Shown here piece by piece: positions 1-8,200 of a stretch of DNA of 64,000 bases. Below the pieces are notes generated by a model. It was not told the origin of the DNA. It did no database searches and saw only the letters and a program-made list of their open reading frames with translations. The stretch lies in assembly GCA_910579125.1 (NCBI GenBank), contig CAJTTH010000004.1:286-64285 (forward strand), given 5' to 3'. The position numbers and the translations under genes were made by a program. This stretch comes from an uncultured Oscillospiraceae bacterium. Lineage in GTDB: Bacteria; Bacillota; Clostridia; Oscillospirales; Ruminococcaceae. Position 1 is the first letter of the stretch. Each line of letters begins with the position of its first letter.

Positions 1-1
1 G

Positions 2-961
2 GATTCTTTTTCTGCAGCTACGGGAATGGCAATAGCGGCCGTAGACAAAGGCAGTTCGCCTGCTGGAGCGCATTGGTGCGGCGAAACGAGTTTCTGCAAA
101 AACTGCATAAAAAAGTCCGCCGATGGCGCGGAAAGCTGTAAAAAACACGCTGCAGAATGTATTGACGAAGCGGCATCGTCCACTCACCCCGTTATAAAAG
201 TTTGTCCTGCGGGCATTACGGAATTTGCCGTTCCCGTTATTGTTAAAGGCGTACATATGGGAACTCTGCTGGGCGGTCAGGTAATTGTCGAGAAACCCGC
301 CGAGAACAAGCTGACGAAGCTCGCGCACGATCTGAAAATCGACTCTGCGGATATCATTGCGGGGATCAAGAAGCTCGAATCCGTATCTAACGACCGCGTT
401 GAATCGGCTGCCGAACTTCTTATGGAAGTTGTTACCTCGCTCGCGGAACAGGGTTACGAACATTTGATCTCCTCGGAGCGTGGTCAGCAAGCGCGTGACA
501 GCTTGTCCAACTCACAAAATATTGATCACGCGGTAAAACAGAAAATAGACACTACCGTTGATTTTGTGAAGAAAGTGGAACATGGGTGCAGCATGATCAA
601 GGACGCGGTGGCGAATTCGGCGAGAGCGGTAGAAAACACCGACAGTATTGTCAAGACTATCGAGAATGCGTCCACACAGCTTACGTTGATAGGTTTCAAC
701 GCTTCTATCGAGGCAAAAAGAGCGGGTGCGGCGGGTCAAGGGTTCAACGTTATCGCGCAGGAGGTTCGCACACTCGCGGACAAGAACTCCAAACAGGCGG
801 TCGAGATCGAACATACGCTCAACAGCATCAAAAAGACCATGGTCGACATAAATAACCGGATACGCGGACTGTATGCCGACATTGAGAAAATCGTCGATTC
901 GATAAACGATTTGTCATGTGTAATAGTGGAATCGGGAAACAAATCGGACGAAAATACTTAA
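2..961 (+). CDS. PocR-type sensory domain / methyl-accepting chemotaxis-like protein (5' end outside window)
   Basis: The reading frame is open from the first bases, so the true start lies upstream of the window; about 319 residues are visible. The N-terminal part has the Cys-rich pattern of PocR ligand-binding domains (WCGETSFCKNC, then further Cys and a VPVIVKGVHMGTLLGGQVI stretch). The C-terminal part is a short cytoplasmic MCP signalling segment, with the conserved NASIEAKRAGAAGQGF and IAQEVRTLADKNSKQA hairpin-tip motifs. No transmembrane segment is visible, so this is probably a soluble sensor that reports a small metabolite to a chemotaxis kinase or acts alone. The gene converges on ldhA with a shared terminator. 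Domain calls are by motif; the ligand is unknown. Confidence 0.8.
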   Translation, partial: DSFSAATGMAIAAVDKGSSPAGAHWCGETSFCKNCIKKSADGAESCKKHAAECIDEAASSTHPVIKVCPAGITEFAVPVIVKGVHMGTLLGGQVIVEKPAENKLTKLAHDLKIDSADIIAGIKKLESVSNDRVESAAELLMEVVTSLAEQGYEHLISSERGQQARDSLSNSQNIDHAVKQKIDTTVDFVKKVEHGCSMIKDAVANSARAVENTDSIVKTIENASTQLTLIGFNASIEAKRAGAAGQGFNVIAQEVRTLADKNSKQAVEIEHTLNSIKKTMVDINNRIRGLYADIEKIVDSINDLSCVIVESGNKSDENT

Positions 962-966
962 ATCGC

Positions 967-994
967 AAAACCGCCCTTATATCGGGGCGGTTTT
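967..994. terminator. Bidirectional intrinsic terminator between the MCP-like gene and ldhA
   Basis: A CCGCCC/GGGCGG stem is flanked by A-run and T-run, so it can terminate both converging genes; it lies immediately after the MCP-like stop and before the ldhA stop. Confidence 0.75.
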
Positions 995-997
995 CAA

Positions 998-1981
998 TTA
1001 GTCCTTTGCCTTGACCTCGTTGACAAGCGGCTTTCCTTGCAAGTAAGCGTCAAAATTCTCCAGCGTGACTTCGGCGATATTCCGCAGTGCCTCCTCGGTA
1101 AGAAATGCCTGATGCGAGGTTACAAGCACGTTCGGACGGGAGACCAGCAGCGAAATAACTTCGTCGGTGACTATCTTGTCCGAATTGTCCTCGAAAAACA
1201 GTCCGCTCTCCTCCTCGTAAACATCCAGTGCCGCACCGCCGATACGTTTCTCGTTCAGCGCGGAGAGCAGCGCCTCGGAGTCAATGAGCTGCCCGCGCGA
1301 GGTATTTACGATCAGCACGCTTTTCTTCATTAACGCAATAGCGCTTTCGTCTATGATATACCGCGTTTCATGCGTAAGCGGACAATGAAGCGAAATGATG
1401 TCGGAGCGTTTGAACAACTCGTCCTTGTCGACATATTCAATATCGGAATTATCGGACGGGTGCGGGTCGTAGGCAATAACGTTCATTCCGAAGCCCCTGC
1501 AGATGTCAATAAACACACGTCCTATTCTGCCCGTGCCGATCACACCCGCAGTCTTTCCGTGAAGATCAAAGCCCGTAAGTCCGACAAGACTGAAATTAAA
1601 GTCTCGGGTTCGGATATAAGCGCGCGGTATTTTTCGGTTAAGCGCGAGTATCATTCCCATTGTATGCTCCGCGACGGCGTATGGGGAATACGCGGGCACG
1701 CGGAGAATTTTCAGCTTGTCCTTTGCGGCGTTCAGTGCGATATTGTTATATCCCGCGCACCGCATCAATATAACTTCAACCTTAAGTTCTACAAGCCGTT
1801 CTATCGTTTTTGCGCCGATTACATCGTTCACGAACGCGCAGACGGCTCGGCACCCCTCCGCAAGCCCCGCGCTCTCGGGGCGAAGTCTGCCCTCAAAATA
1901 GCGTATCTCGTAGTTCTTGTTGATTTTATCGAACCATTCCTTGTCGTATGGCTTCGCGTCAAAAAAAGCGATCTTCTCCAT
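998..1981 (-). CDS. ldhA: D-lactate dehydrogenase (fermentative, 2-hydroxyacid dehydrogenase family)
   Basis: NAD-dependent reduction of pyruvate to D-lactate, regenerating NAD+ in fermentation; cytoplasmic. The 327 residues match family length. Visible motifs are the Rossmann GTGRIG (about residue 150), NTSRGQLID with the substrate-binding/catalytic Arg, LDVYEEE with the catalytic Glu, and TSHQAFLTEEAL with the catalytic His. The TSHQAF(L)TEEAL form is typical of D-lactate rather than phosphoglycerate dehydrogenases. The ATG is preceded by GAGGTGA at good spacing. Monocistronic, converging with the MCP-like gene. A related 2-hydroxyacid specificity cannot be excluded. Confidence 0.88.
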   Translation of the reverse strand: MEKIAFFDAKPYDKEWFDKINKNYEIRYFEGRLRPESAGLAEGCRAVCAFVNDVIGAKTIERLVELKVEVILMRCAGYNNIALNAAKDKLKILRVPAYSPYAVAEHTMGMILALNRKIPRAYIRTRDFNFSLVGLTGFDLHGKTAGVIGTGRIGRVFIDICRGFGMNVIAYDPHPSDNSDIEYVDKDELFKRSDIISLHCPLTHETRYIIDESAIALMKKSVLIVNTSRGQLIDSEALLSALNEKRIGGAALDVYEEESGLFFEDNSDKIVTDEVISLLVSRPNVLVTSHQAFLTEEALRNIAEVTLENFDAYLQGKPLVNEVKAKD

Positions 1982-2105
1982 TATTGTATCACCTCAAAAA
2001 GTATTTGATATGTGCAAAAATTCATATTGTACCAGGCATATTATTCTGCTGTTCCCTGTGATTTCGTTTACTTTTGATAACATCCCGCGGTTGCGAGAAG
2101 TCACC

Positions 2106-2173
2106 GGTGCGTCAACACATTAACAATAAAAAGGAACAATGGCGGGCAGCAAAAAACTTAATGTGTCAAGCAC
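2106..2173. repeat. Imperfect inverted repeat in the ldhA/pdxY divergent intergenic region
   Basis: The 309-bp region 1982-2290 holds the two divergent 5' regions. Inside it, arms ending in ACACATTAA (left, to 2123) and TTAATGTGT (right, from 2158) form an imperfect inverted repeat about 35 bp apart, just upstream of the pdxY promoter. It could be an operator or a minor repeat; nothing else is recognised there. Confidence 0.3.
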
Positions 2174-2217
2174 GGCGTTAACCGATATTATTTTGCGCAA
2201 AAAAAATATCATTATGC

Positions 2218-2246
2218 TTGACAAACGGGAATTTTGGAATTATAAT
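2218..2246 (+). promoter_or_regulatory. Sigma-A promoter of the pyridoxal kinase gene
   Basis: Perfect TTGACA (2218-2223), 17-bp spacer, perfect TATAAT (2241-2246), about 45 bp upstream of the start codon. Confidence 0.85.
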
Positions 2247-2290
2247 TGTAGTGGTGCATTCAAATCGAAAAGAAAAAAGAAAGGCGACAA

Positions 2291-3133
2291 ATGAAAAGAA
2301 TAGCAACAATTCAAGATTTCTCCTGCGTGGGAAAATGCAGCCTGACCGTAGCGCTGCCAATAATTTCCGCAATGGGGATCGAGTGCTGCGGCATACCGAC
2401 CGCCGTGCTTTCAAACCACACGGGATTTCCTTGCTTTTACTCGCACGATCTGACCGACGATATCCCGAAGATATCCGAGCAGTTCAACGCGCATAAAATA
2501 ACGTTTGACGCGATCTCAACGGGTTACATAGCGTCGATCGGGCAAATGGCTCTGATAGAGGAATTTATCCGAGAGTTTCGCCGCGATGATACGCTGATTT
2601 TCGTTGACCCGGTAATGGGCGACTACGGCAGACTGTACTCGCAGATAACCGAGGAATATGCCGAGAAAATGCGGAGACTGTGCGCTCACGCGGACGTTAT
2701 CACGCCGAACCTCACCGAAGCGTTTATGCTGCTCGGCGAGGAGTATAACGCACACGCGGACCGCGGCGTTATCCGCAGTTTGCTCGAACGGCTTGTCGCG
2801 CTCGGCGCGGAAAACGCGGTCATAACGGGAGTTCAGCGCGGCAACGAGATCGTGTGCACGGGCTTTGACGGAGAAAAATTCTACGAACAGAGCAATACTT
2901 TGTACAACGTTTCGTGCAGCGGAACGGGCGACCTTTTCTCGGCGGTAATGCTCGGCGCGATGGTAAACGGACGGAGCTTTGCGGAAGGTCTCGACCTCGC
3001 CGTGAAGATCTCGGGCGAAGCGGCGCGGCTCACGTTGCTTGACCCTGACCGACCTGCCTACGGCGTAAATTTTGAGCAGACAATACCATACCTTATCGAG
3101 CAGCTGGAGAAACGCAATGGAAAACCGCAGTAA
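2291..3133 (+). CDS. pdxY: Pyridoxal/pyridoxamine kinase (PfkB-like, PdxY/PdxK family)
   Basis: ATP-dependent phosphorylation of pyridoxal or pyridoxamine in the B6 salvage pathway; cytoplasmic. 280 residues, normal family length. Landmarks: start IATIQDFSCVGKCSLT with the substrate-binding Ser; FVDPVMGDYG near residue 110; ITPNLTEA near residue 135; and the SGTGDLFSAVML anion-hole loop whose Asp is the catalytic base, near residue 220. It has its own consensus promoter and a strong terminator, so it is monocistronic. The preferred vitamer (PdxY or PdxK type) cannot be read from the sequence. Confidence 0.88.
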   Translation: MKRIATIQDFSCVGKCSLTVALPIISAMGIECCGIPTAVLSNHTGFPCFYSHDLTDDIPKISEQFNAHKITFDAISTGYIASIGQMALIEEFIREFRRDDTLIFVDPVMGDYGRLYSQITEEYAEKMRRLCAHADVITPNLTEAFMLLGEEYNAHADRGVIRSLLERLVALGAENAVITGVQRGNEIVCTGFDGEKFYEQSNTLYNVSCSGTGDLFSAVMLGAMVNGRSFAEGLDLAVKISGEAARLTLLDPDRPAYGVNFEQTIPYLIEQLEKRNGKPQ

Positions 3134-3135
3134 CA

Positions 3136-3166
3136 AGCGGCGGGCAAAAACCCGCCGCTGATTTTA
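3136..3166 (+). terminator. Intrinsic terminator after pyridoxal kinase gene
   Basis: Nine-bp perfect stem AGCGGCGGG/CCCGCCGCT with a CAAAAA loop, followed by GATTTTATT on the plus strand. It may also stop the convergent sigma-factor transcript, though no T-run follows on that strand. Confidence 0.8.
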
Positions 3167-3268
3167 TTCGTTGATATATGTATCCAGCCGTCTGTCGGCT
3201 TCGGAAATAAATTCGTCAAGCGTTATATCACCGCATCGACAAAAACCGCAGCAATTTAATAAACTCAC
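3164..3268 (-). CDS. Possible 34-residue Cys-rich ORF behind the sigma-factor gene
   Basis: A GTG-started frame begins 2 bases after the sigma-factor stop and would encode 34 residues beginning VSLLNCCGFCRCGD and ending in an acidic helix-like tail. No separate ribosome site can fit, so translation would need coupling to the upstream gene. Genes after ECF-type sigma factors often encode anti-sigma proteins, and this could be a remnant or a very small partner. Not recognised; it could equally be a chance frame. Confidence 0.3.
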   Translation of the reverse strand: MSLLNCCGFCRCGDITLDEFISEADRRLDTYINE

Positions 3269-3270
3269 CC

Positions 3271-3927
3271 CTATGGCATATCAATTATATGCAGCACGAG
3301 ACCGTTTCCGTCTTTTTCGATACGCGCAAACCGCGGCTCGTCGTAGCCGCCCGGACCGCTCGTTTTGCCCGTTACCGCGTAAATGCTTTTCTCAAGATAT
3401 TCCCTCAGCTTTTTGCGCATACGGTTAAGCGTGACCGAAACGCCGCTTTCGCTTATACCGTAACACGCGGAAATCTCGGGAACGCTCTTGAACATGAAAT
3501 ACCGCGCCGTAAATATCCTCCGCTTTTTCACGGGATTTTTCGCGAGAAAATCGTTTATAGCCCCGACAAGCTCCTTGTGCTCAGCCTCCTGTTCTATCGA
3601 GCGCGAATCGAAAACTATGTCGCCTATCTCGTCAAGCAGCTCCGTTTCACCGCCGCCGCGTTTTTCGGCGTGCAGCAGCTTGTATCTGTCGAGCGCGGTG
3701 TTGCGCGTAATTCTCCCGAGAAACGCGGCACAGGCTTTTGGGCGGCTCGGCGGAATGCTGCTCCACAGCCTGAAATACGCGTCGTTTACGCATTCCTCAA
3801 CGTCAAGATGGTCGTGCAGAATGTTCGCGGCTATCGCGGTGCAGTAGCCGCCGTACTTTTTCGCGGTCTCCGCGATAGCTCTTTCGTCGCGTTCCCGGTA
3901 CAAAGCTATTATCCCGCTGTCCTCCAT
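3271..3927 (-). CDS. RNA polymerase sigma factor, sigma-70 family (ECF-like)
   Basis: About 218 residues from the ATG at 3925-3927, chosen because GGGGTGAC sits just upstream; a longer frame upstream has no ribosome site. Region 2 is visible as HLDVEECVNDAYFRLWSSIP and LGRITRNTALDRYK, and region 4 as KRRIFTARYFMFKSVPEISA followed by YGISESGVSVTLNRMRKKLR, the helix-turn-helix for -35 recognition. It should direct RNA polymerase to a small regulon. No obvious membrane anti-sigma gene follows; only a 34-residue ORF does. It lies 114 bp after mutS2 on the same strand, and a separate promoter was not clear. Confidence 0.82.
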   Translation of the reverse strand: MEDSGIIALYRERDERAIAETAKKYGGYCTAIAANILHDHLDVEECVNDAYFRLWSSIPPSRPKACAAFLGRITRNTALDRYKLLHAEKRGGGETELLDEIGDIVFDSRSIEQEAEHKELVGAINDFLAKNPVKKRRIFTARYFMFKSVPEISACYGISESGVSVTLNRMRKKLREYLEKSIYAVTGKTSGPGGYDEPRFARIEKDGNGLVLHIIDMP

Positions 3928-4041
3928 TTTGTCACCCCGCTTTTTATTCTCTACAATTAAAGACGAATTCAAAACGCCCCACCTTACACTTTTTTCCAAA
4001 AAATTTACGTAATTTTTTAAACTACGCAAATCTCTTTTAAA

Positions 4042-6417
4042 TCACTTCAAATCTACGACGGTAACACCCGCTTCGCCCTCGCCGTAAGCTCCCAAACGGA
4101 AGCTCTTTATCGGCATTCTCCGCAGCGCGGAATGCACCGCCTCGCGAAGCGCGCCCGTGCCCTTGCCGTGGATTATCACCACCTGCGACAGCCCCGACAT
4201 TATCGCGCCGTCAATAAAGCGCTCGACCTCCATAACGCCGTCGTCGCCCATATAGCCGCGGATATCGAGCTCCATTCCGCCGCGGCGGTTCATATTCGAT
4301 GTGACGGACTTCTTCACCTTGCCGCCCTGCTTCGGCTGCTCCTTGGGCTTTTTCTCGACGAGCCGCAGATTTTTCGCGTTGGTCTTGACCCTCATCGAAC
4401 CGACTTGCACATAGCACTCCCCGCGAACGTTCGGCACGGTAAGCAGACTGCCCTCGCGCCCCGTGTCGGCGAGCTTCACCGTATCGCCCTGTTTGAACGG
4501 ACGCGGCGGCACGTAGTTTTCGAGCTTTTTTTCAATAACGGGATTTGCCTCGTCCTGCAATTTGTTCAGGCGGCTGCCGACCTTGGATTTTGCGTCGGAA
4601 AGCCCCTTGCGGAGTTCCTCCTTGTCCTTTGCCTTTTTCAATTCCTCAAGCTCGTTGAGCAGCATATTCGACTGCGTTCTCGTCTGCTCGATAATCGCCA
4701 TTGCACGCTGCCGTGCGTTTTCGAGCTCCTTTTCCTTTTGCGCTTCAAGCTCGGAGAGCTTCTGTTTTAATTCGCTCTCGGTGAGCTTTGCGTTGCGCTC
4801 CGAAACGGCTATGCTCTCGCGAAGCTGTTCAAGCTCCCTTCGCGATTGTTCCAGTTGGTCGATTATCTTCTCGAAACGGCGGTTTTCGGTGCTTACAAGC
4901 TCCTCCGCGTGTGAGATTACATAGTCGCTCATTCCGAGCTTTTTCGTTATCGCGAACGCGTTTGATTTTCCGGGAACGCCTACGATAAGCCGATACGTGG
5001 GCTTAAGCGTTTCCACGTCGAACTCGCACGAGGCGTTCTCCACGCCGTCCGTTTCAAGCGCGAACATCTTGACCTCCTGATAATGCGTAGTAGCCAAGAC
5101 CTTCGCGCGGTAACTCTTTAACCGGGTCAATATCGAAACGGCGAGCGCCGCGCCCTCGACGGGGTCTGTTCCGCTGCCGAGCTCGTCTATCAGCACAAGC
5201 GAATTTTCGTCCGCAGCGTCGATTATCTTGATAACGTTCGTCATGTGCGAGGAGAACGTCGACAGGCTCTGCTCGATACTCTGCTCGTCGCCGATATCGA
5301 CGTAAATGCGGTCAAAGCAGCCTATGACTGAGCCGTCGCCCGCGGGTATCATCAGTCCGCACTGCGTCATCAGCGTAAGCAAGCCGACCGTCTTTATCGC
5401 GACGGTCTTGCCGCCCGTGTTCGGTCCCGTGATGATAAGGCAATCATACTTCCCGCCTATTTCCACGGAAATAGGCACGGCGAGATCGCGGTCGAGCAAG
5501 GGGTGACGCGCGTTGTTGAGTATCACCTTGGGCTGCTCGACAATTTTTGGCGTCACCGCGCGCATTTTCGCGCCGAGGTTCGCTTTGGCGAAGTACAGCT
5601 CGAGTATCTGCGAGAGCTTGAAATTCTCCGCGATAGCCGCCGCGTTTTCGCCGACCTCCGCCGACATCTCGCGCGTTATGCGCTCAATCTCCGCCTGTTC
5701 GCGCGCTTTCAGAACGCGTATCTCGTTATTCGCCTCAACGACGCTCATCGGCTCGATAAAGAACGTCTGCCCCGTTGCCGAGGTGTCATGCACCAGACCC
5801 GGAACGTCGTTCTTGTGCTCGCTGCGGACGGGCACTACATACCGCCCGTCGCGTATCGTCACGACCGCGTCCTGCAAATAGGAGCGCGTGTTCTTGTTCT
5901 TTATCATGCCGTCGAGCTGCTCGCGGATATTCAAGCCCTGTCGGGTAATGCGCTTGCGTATCGCGGCAAGCTCAGCGCTCGCCGCGTCGGACATCTCCTC
6001 CTCGGAGAGAATGCTCTCGGAAATGCGCCGCTCCAACGCCTTTACGGGCACGAGACCGCGAAAATATTCCGCGATAGAGCTTTCCATATTCTCGCACTGC
6101 GAGAACCAGTCGCAAAGCGCCGCCGTCTCGCGGAGAACCGCCGCTGTGTCAAGCAGCTCGCGGAACGAGAGCATACTGCCCGTCTCCGCGCGTTTCAGGC
6201 TGCCCGAGATGTCCTTTATCTTACGGAACGCGGGCGTTCCGAATTTCGCGGACAGCGTGAACGCGTCGTCCGTTTTTTTCAGCTCCTCGGTTATTTTCGC
6301 GAAGTCCGTGACGGGCTTCAGCTTCAGCGCGTTCTCGCGGCAGCCGTCGCTTACCGTCTGCTCCGCGAGAAGCTCCAGAATTTTATCAAGTTCAAGTTTT
6401 TTGTAATATTTATTCAT
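4042..6417 (-). CDS. mutS2: Endonuclease MutS2 (MutS family ATPase with C-terminal Smr domain)
   Basis: 791 residues, the normal MutS2 length. MutS2 suppresses homologous recombination and, in Bacillus, rescues collided ribosomes. In order: core/lever domains (residues 1-310), ATPase with Walker A GPNTGGKT (about 335) and Walker B LVLIDELGSGTDP (about 410), a long charged coiled coil (about 515-620), a KOW-like segment, and a C-terminal Smr nuclease domain with LDIRG and HGKGTGALREAV. It lacks the N-terminal mismatch-recognition domain of MutS1. It is the last gene of the recO/zinc-ribbon/mutS2 run, 15 bp after its neighbour. Confidence 0.95.
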   Translation of the reverse strand: MNKYYKKLELDKILELLAEQTVSDGCRENALKLKPVTDFAKITEELKKTDDAFTLSAKFGTPAFRKIKDISGSLKRAETGSMLSFRELLDTAAVLRETAALCDWFSQCENMESSIAEYFRGLVPVKALERRISESILSEEEMSDAASAELAAIRKRITRQGLNIREQLDGMIKNKNTRSYLQDAVVTIRDGRYVVPVRSEHKNDVPGLVHDTSATGQTFFIEPMSVVEANNEIRVLKAREQAEIERITREMSAEVGENAAAIAENFKLSQILELYFAKANLGAKMRAVTPKIVEQPKVILNNARHPLLDRDLAVPISVEIGGKYDCLIITGPNTGGKTVAIKTVGLLTLMTQCGLMIPAGDGSVIGCFDRIYVDIGDEQSIEQSLSTFSSHMTNVIKIIDAADENSLVLIDELGSGTDPVEGAALAVSILTRLKSYRAKVLATTHYQEVKMFALETDGVENASCEFDVETLKPTYRLIVGVPGKSNAFAITKKLGMSDYVISHAEELVSTENRRFEKIIDQLEQSRRELEQLRESIAVSERNAKLTESELKQKLSELEAQKEKELENARQRAMAIIEQTRTQSNMLLNELEELKKAKDKEELRKGLSDAKSKVGSRLNKLQDEANPVIEKKLENYVPPRPFKQGDTVKLADTGREGSLLTVPNVRGECYVQVGSMRVKTNAKNLRLVEKKPKEQPKQGGKVKKSVTSNMNRRGGMELDIRGYMGDDGVMEVERFIDGAIMSGLSQVVIIHGKGTGALREAVHSALRRMPIKSFRLGAYGEGEAGVTVVDLK

Positions 6418-6432
6418 AGTTAATACCTCAAA

Positions 6433-7347
6433 TTATTTGTACTTACCGCAGGACTTGCACTCGCTTGCGGTCTTTACGTTTATGTAGCCGCAGTGGCGGC
6501 AGCACCATTCGCCTGTGTTCATTATCGGATTTTTCGCGCGTTTTATCCTCCATAGCCGCGAACGGTTGTATTTGCCGCCGCCGAGCTGTTCGTTCAAAAC
6601 CATAATAAGATACGCGACATATATCAGTATCGCGACGCTGAAAAAGTTCAGAGAAAACAGATATATATCCGCCGAATAAGCCGCCGCTCCCTGTAACGCG
6701 CCGAGCGAGTTGTCTCGCTCCAGCAGCACCCTTGCGCACGCGAAAAGCCCCAAGCCCGAAACTACCGCTGCCACGCTCATATAAACGCACCAAATTATCT
6801 TCCCGAAATCGAACGTTTCATTTGTTTTCTTTTGCGGGAGCGGATCTGTCGGTACTTGGCTTTGTTGACTGTCAATGTACTTTATCAGCCCCGCGTTGTT
6901 CCAGACACGAGTATAATAATCAATATCATGAGTAAGCGGACTGCATACCTCGATAAACTCCTTCCAACTGTCGCATTTCATTGCCTTATCGCGATAATAT
7001 CTTTCTATCTCAATTTCATGAAGCTCCTCCTCGGTATAGCTCGTCAGCATAAAATCAGGCTCTACACTCTTGTGAGTATCGAAAACCCCTGCCGAAAACA
7101 GCAATACGATAACCGAGTATACAAGCTGCACAACATACGCCGCACCCGCCAGCAGTGCGCAGAAGCGCGGCGTTGTGCGGATTTTTTCACTCTGCTCGCT
7201 GTCGGCTTTCAGACGCTTTATCAGGTTCAGCGGAGTGGTCTTTTGTCCGCACAACGGGCAGACCGCGCCCGAAAAATCCGCGCCGAGCGGCTCCAGACAC
7301 AGAGAACAGTACTTCATATCAATATAATTTATAATTTCGCCGTTCAT
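6433..7347 (-). CDS. Zinc-ribbon membrane protein of unknown function
   Basis: 304 residues. The ATG overlaps the recO stop (ATGA), with an AAGGGGG site upstream, indicating translational coupling. The N-terminus has two CxxC knuckles (Cys14/17 and Cys30/33), a zinc ribbon. Three hydrophobic segments follow (around residues 65-90, 190-215 and 235-255), and the last 24 residues form a second ribbon-like finger (CCRHCGYINVKTASECKSCG). So a membrane protein carries zinc fingers at both cytoplasmic ends. No enzymatic motif is visible. It sits between recO and mutS2, which suggests co-transcription but not a proven repair role. Confidence 0.65.
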   Translation of the reverse strand: MNGEIINYIDMKYCSLCLEPLGADFSGAVCPLCGQKTTPLNLIKRLKADSEQSEKIRTTPRFCALLAGAAYVVQLVYSVIVLLFSAGVFDTHKSVEPDFMLTSYTEEELHEIEIERYYRDKAMKCDSWKEFIEVCSPLTHDIDYYTRVWNNAGLIKYIDSQQSQVPTDPLPQKKTNETFDFGKIIWCVYMSVAAVVSGLGLFACARVLLERDNSLGALQGAAAYSADIYLFSLNFFSVAILIYVAYLIMVLNEQLGGGKYNRSRLWRIKRAKNPIMNTGEWCCRHCGYINVKTASECKSCGKYK

Positions 7348-8123
7348 AGTTGATCCCCCTTGATCAGACCCTTGTAATACTCCAGCGCGGTAAAGCTCCG
7401 CTCCGTTCTGTACAGGAAATAGTCCTCGGTTATCGACGAGAGCTGCTTCTCAGCCCCGCCGCCTATCGTGAATTTAAAGCACCGCTCGAGCGGCGAAAAC
7501 GTCGCGCACCGCATAGCGTAGAGCGTTTCGGGGAACAATCCGCCGTATCCGGGGTTAAGGCAGTCCTTGCAGAGCAGCAGCGCCTTTCGCGGAAGAAAGT
7601 ACATTCCGCGCTCACACTCGTATTGTCCGCAGTTATCGCAGGCGACAAGGTTCGGCGCGAAGCCGAGCATTGCGCTGTAACGCAGCTCGAACGCGCTCTT
7701 GACCGCGTTCAGCGAGCGTCCGTTCTCCCCCGCGTGAAGTATCTCGAACAGCGCGATCGCGAAAAAGCGCACCAAGCTGTCGCACGCGTTTTCCGACTGG
7801 ACCTGCTCGCTCGGCGTGCAGTACTTCACTGCCTGCGCGAAATACGACGCGAGCGCGAGCTTCTCAATATCGCTCCCCAGCTCGTGGAACCCGAATTTCG
7901 GTTTCGCCGAGTTGACCGTGTAGCGCAGCTTGTTCTTGTTCAGACAGAACGTCGAATACGAAAACAGCGACGCGGACGACAGCAGATTGCTGTTTATCTT
8001 CTTCGCGCCATGAGCGGTCGCTTCGACAATGCCCTGCTCGTCCGTAAGAATGTCGATAAAACAGCTGTTTTCACCGATCTCGCGCCGTCCTATCACTATG
8101 CCGTCGTAGGTAACAAGCAACAA
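7344..8123 (-). CDS. recO: DNA repair protein RecO
   Basis: RecO loads RecA on SSB-coated DNA together with RecR in the RecF recombination pathway. About 260 residues. The N-terminal OB fold reads VTYDGIVIGRREIGENSCFIDILT. The middle is helical, and a zinc site is formed by CDNCG near residue 165 and LCKDC near residue 190. The first in-frame GTG (8127-8129) lies inside the AAGGGGTGAG ribosome site itself, so I place the start at one of the two following TTG codons (8121-8123 or 8118-8120); the second gives the commonest RecO N-terminus. First gene of the recO/zinc-ribbon/mutS2 run. Confidence 0.9.
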   Translation of the reverse strand: MLLVTYDGIVIGRREIGENSCFIDILTDEQGIVEATAHGAKKINSNLLSSASLFSYSTFCLNKNKLRYTVNSAKPKFGFHELGSDIEKLALASYFAQAVKYCTPSEQVQSENACDSLVRFFAIALFEILHAGENGRSLNAVKSAFELRYSAMLGFAPNLVACDNCGQYECERGMYFLPRKALLLCKDCLNPGYGGLFPETLYAMRCATFSPLERCFKFTIGGGAEKQLSSITEDYFLYRTERSFTALEYYKGLIKGDQL

Positions 8124-8140
8124 ACTCACCCCTTATTTTA

Positions 8141-8184
8141 AAAGCAAAAGCCCGCACCGCTCGCTTGCGGCTTTTGCCGCTGCT
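8141..8184. repeat. Short palindromic repeat, copy A (related to 12721-12840)
   Basis: GCAAAAGC-C-CGCA pairs with TGCG-GCTTTTGC around a CCGCTCGCT loop. The same arms, including the single-base bulge, recur around a larger centre at 12721-12840. It may act as a terminator-like hairpin for the Cof gene or be a REP-like dispersed element. Confidence 0.55.
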
Positions 8185-8200
8185 GCCCTAAAGACCGCAT

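Noticed and set aside
5503..6423. Plus-strand open frame of 306 codons opposite mutS2
   Set aside because: Shadow of mutS2; no ribosome site, no recognisable domain, Arg/His-rich composition.
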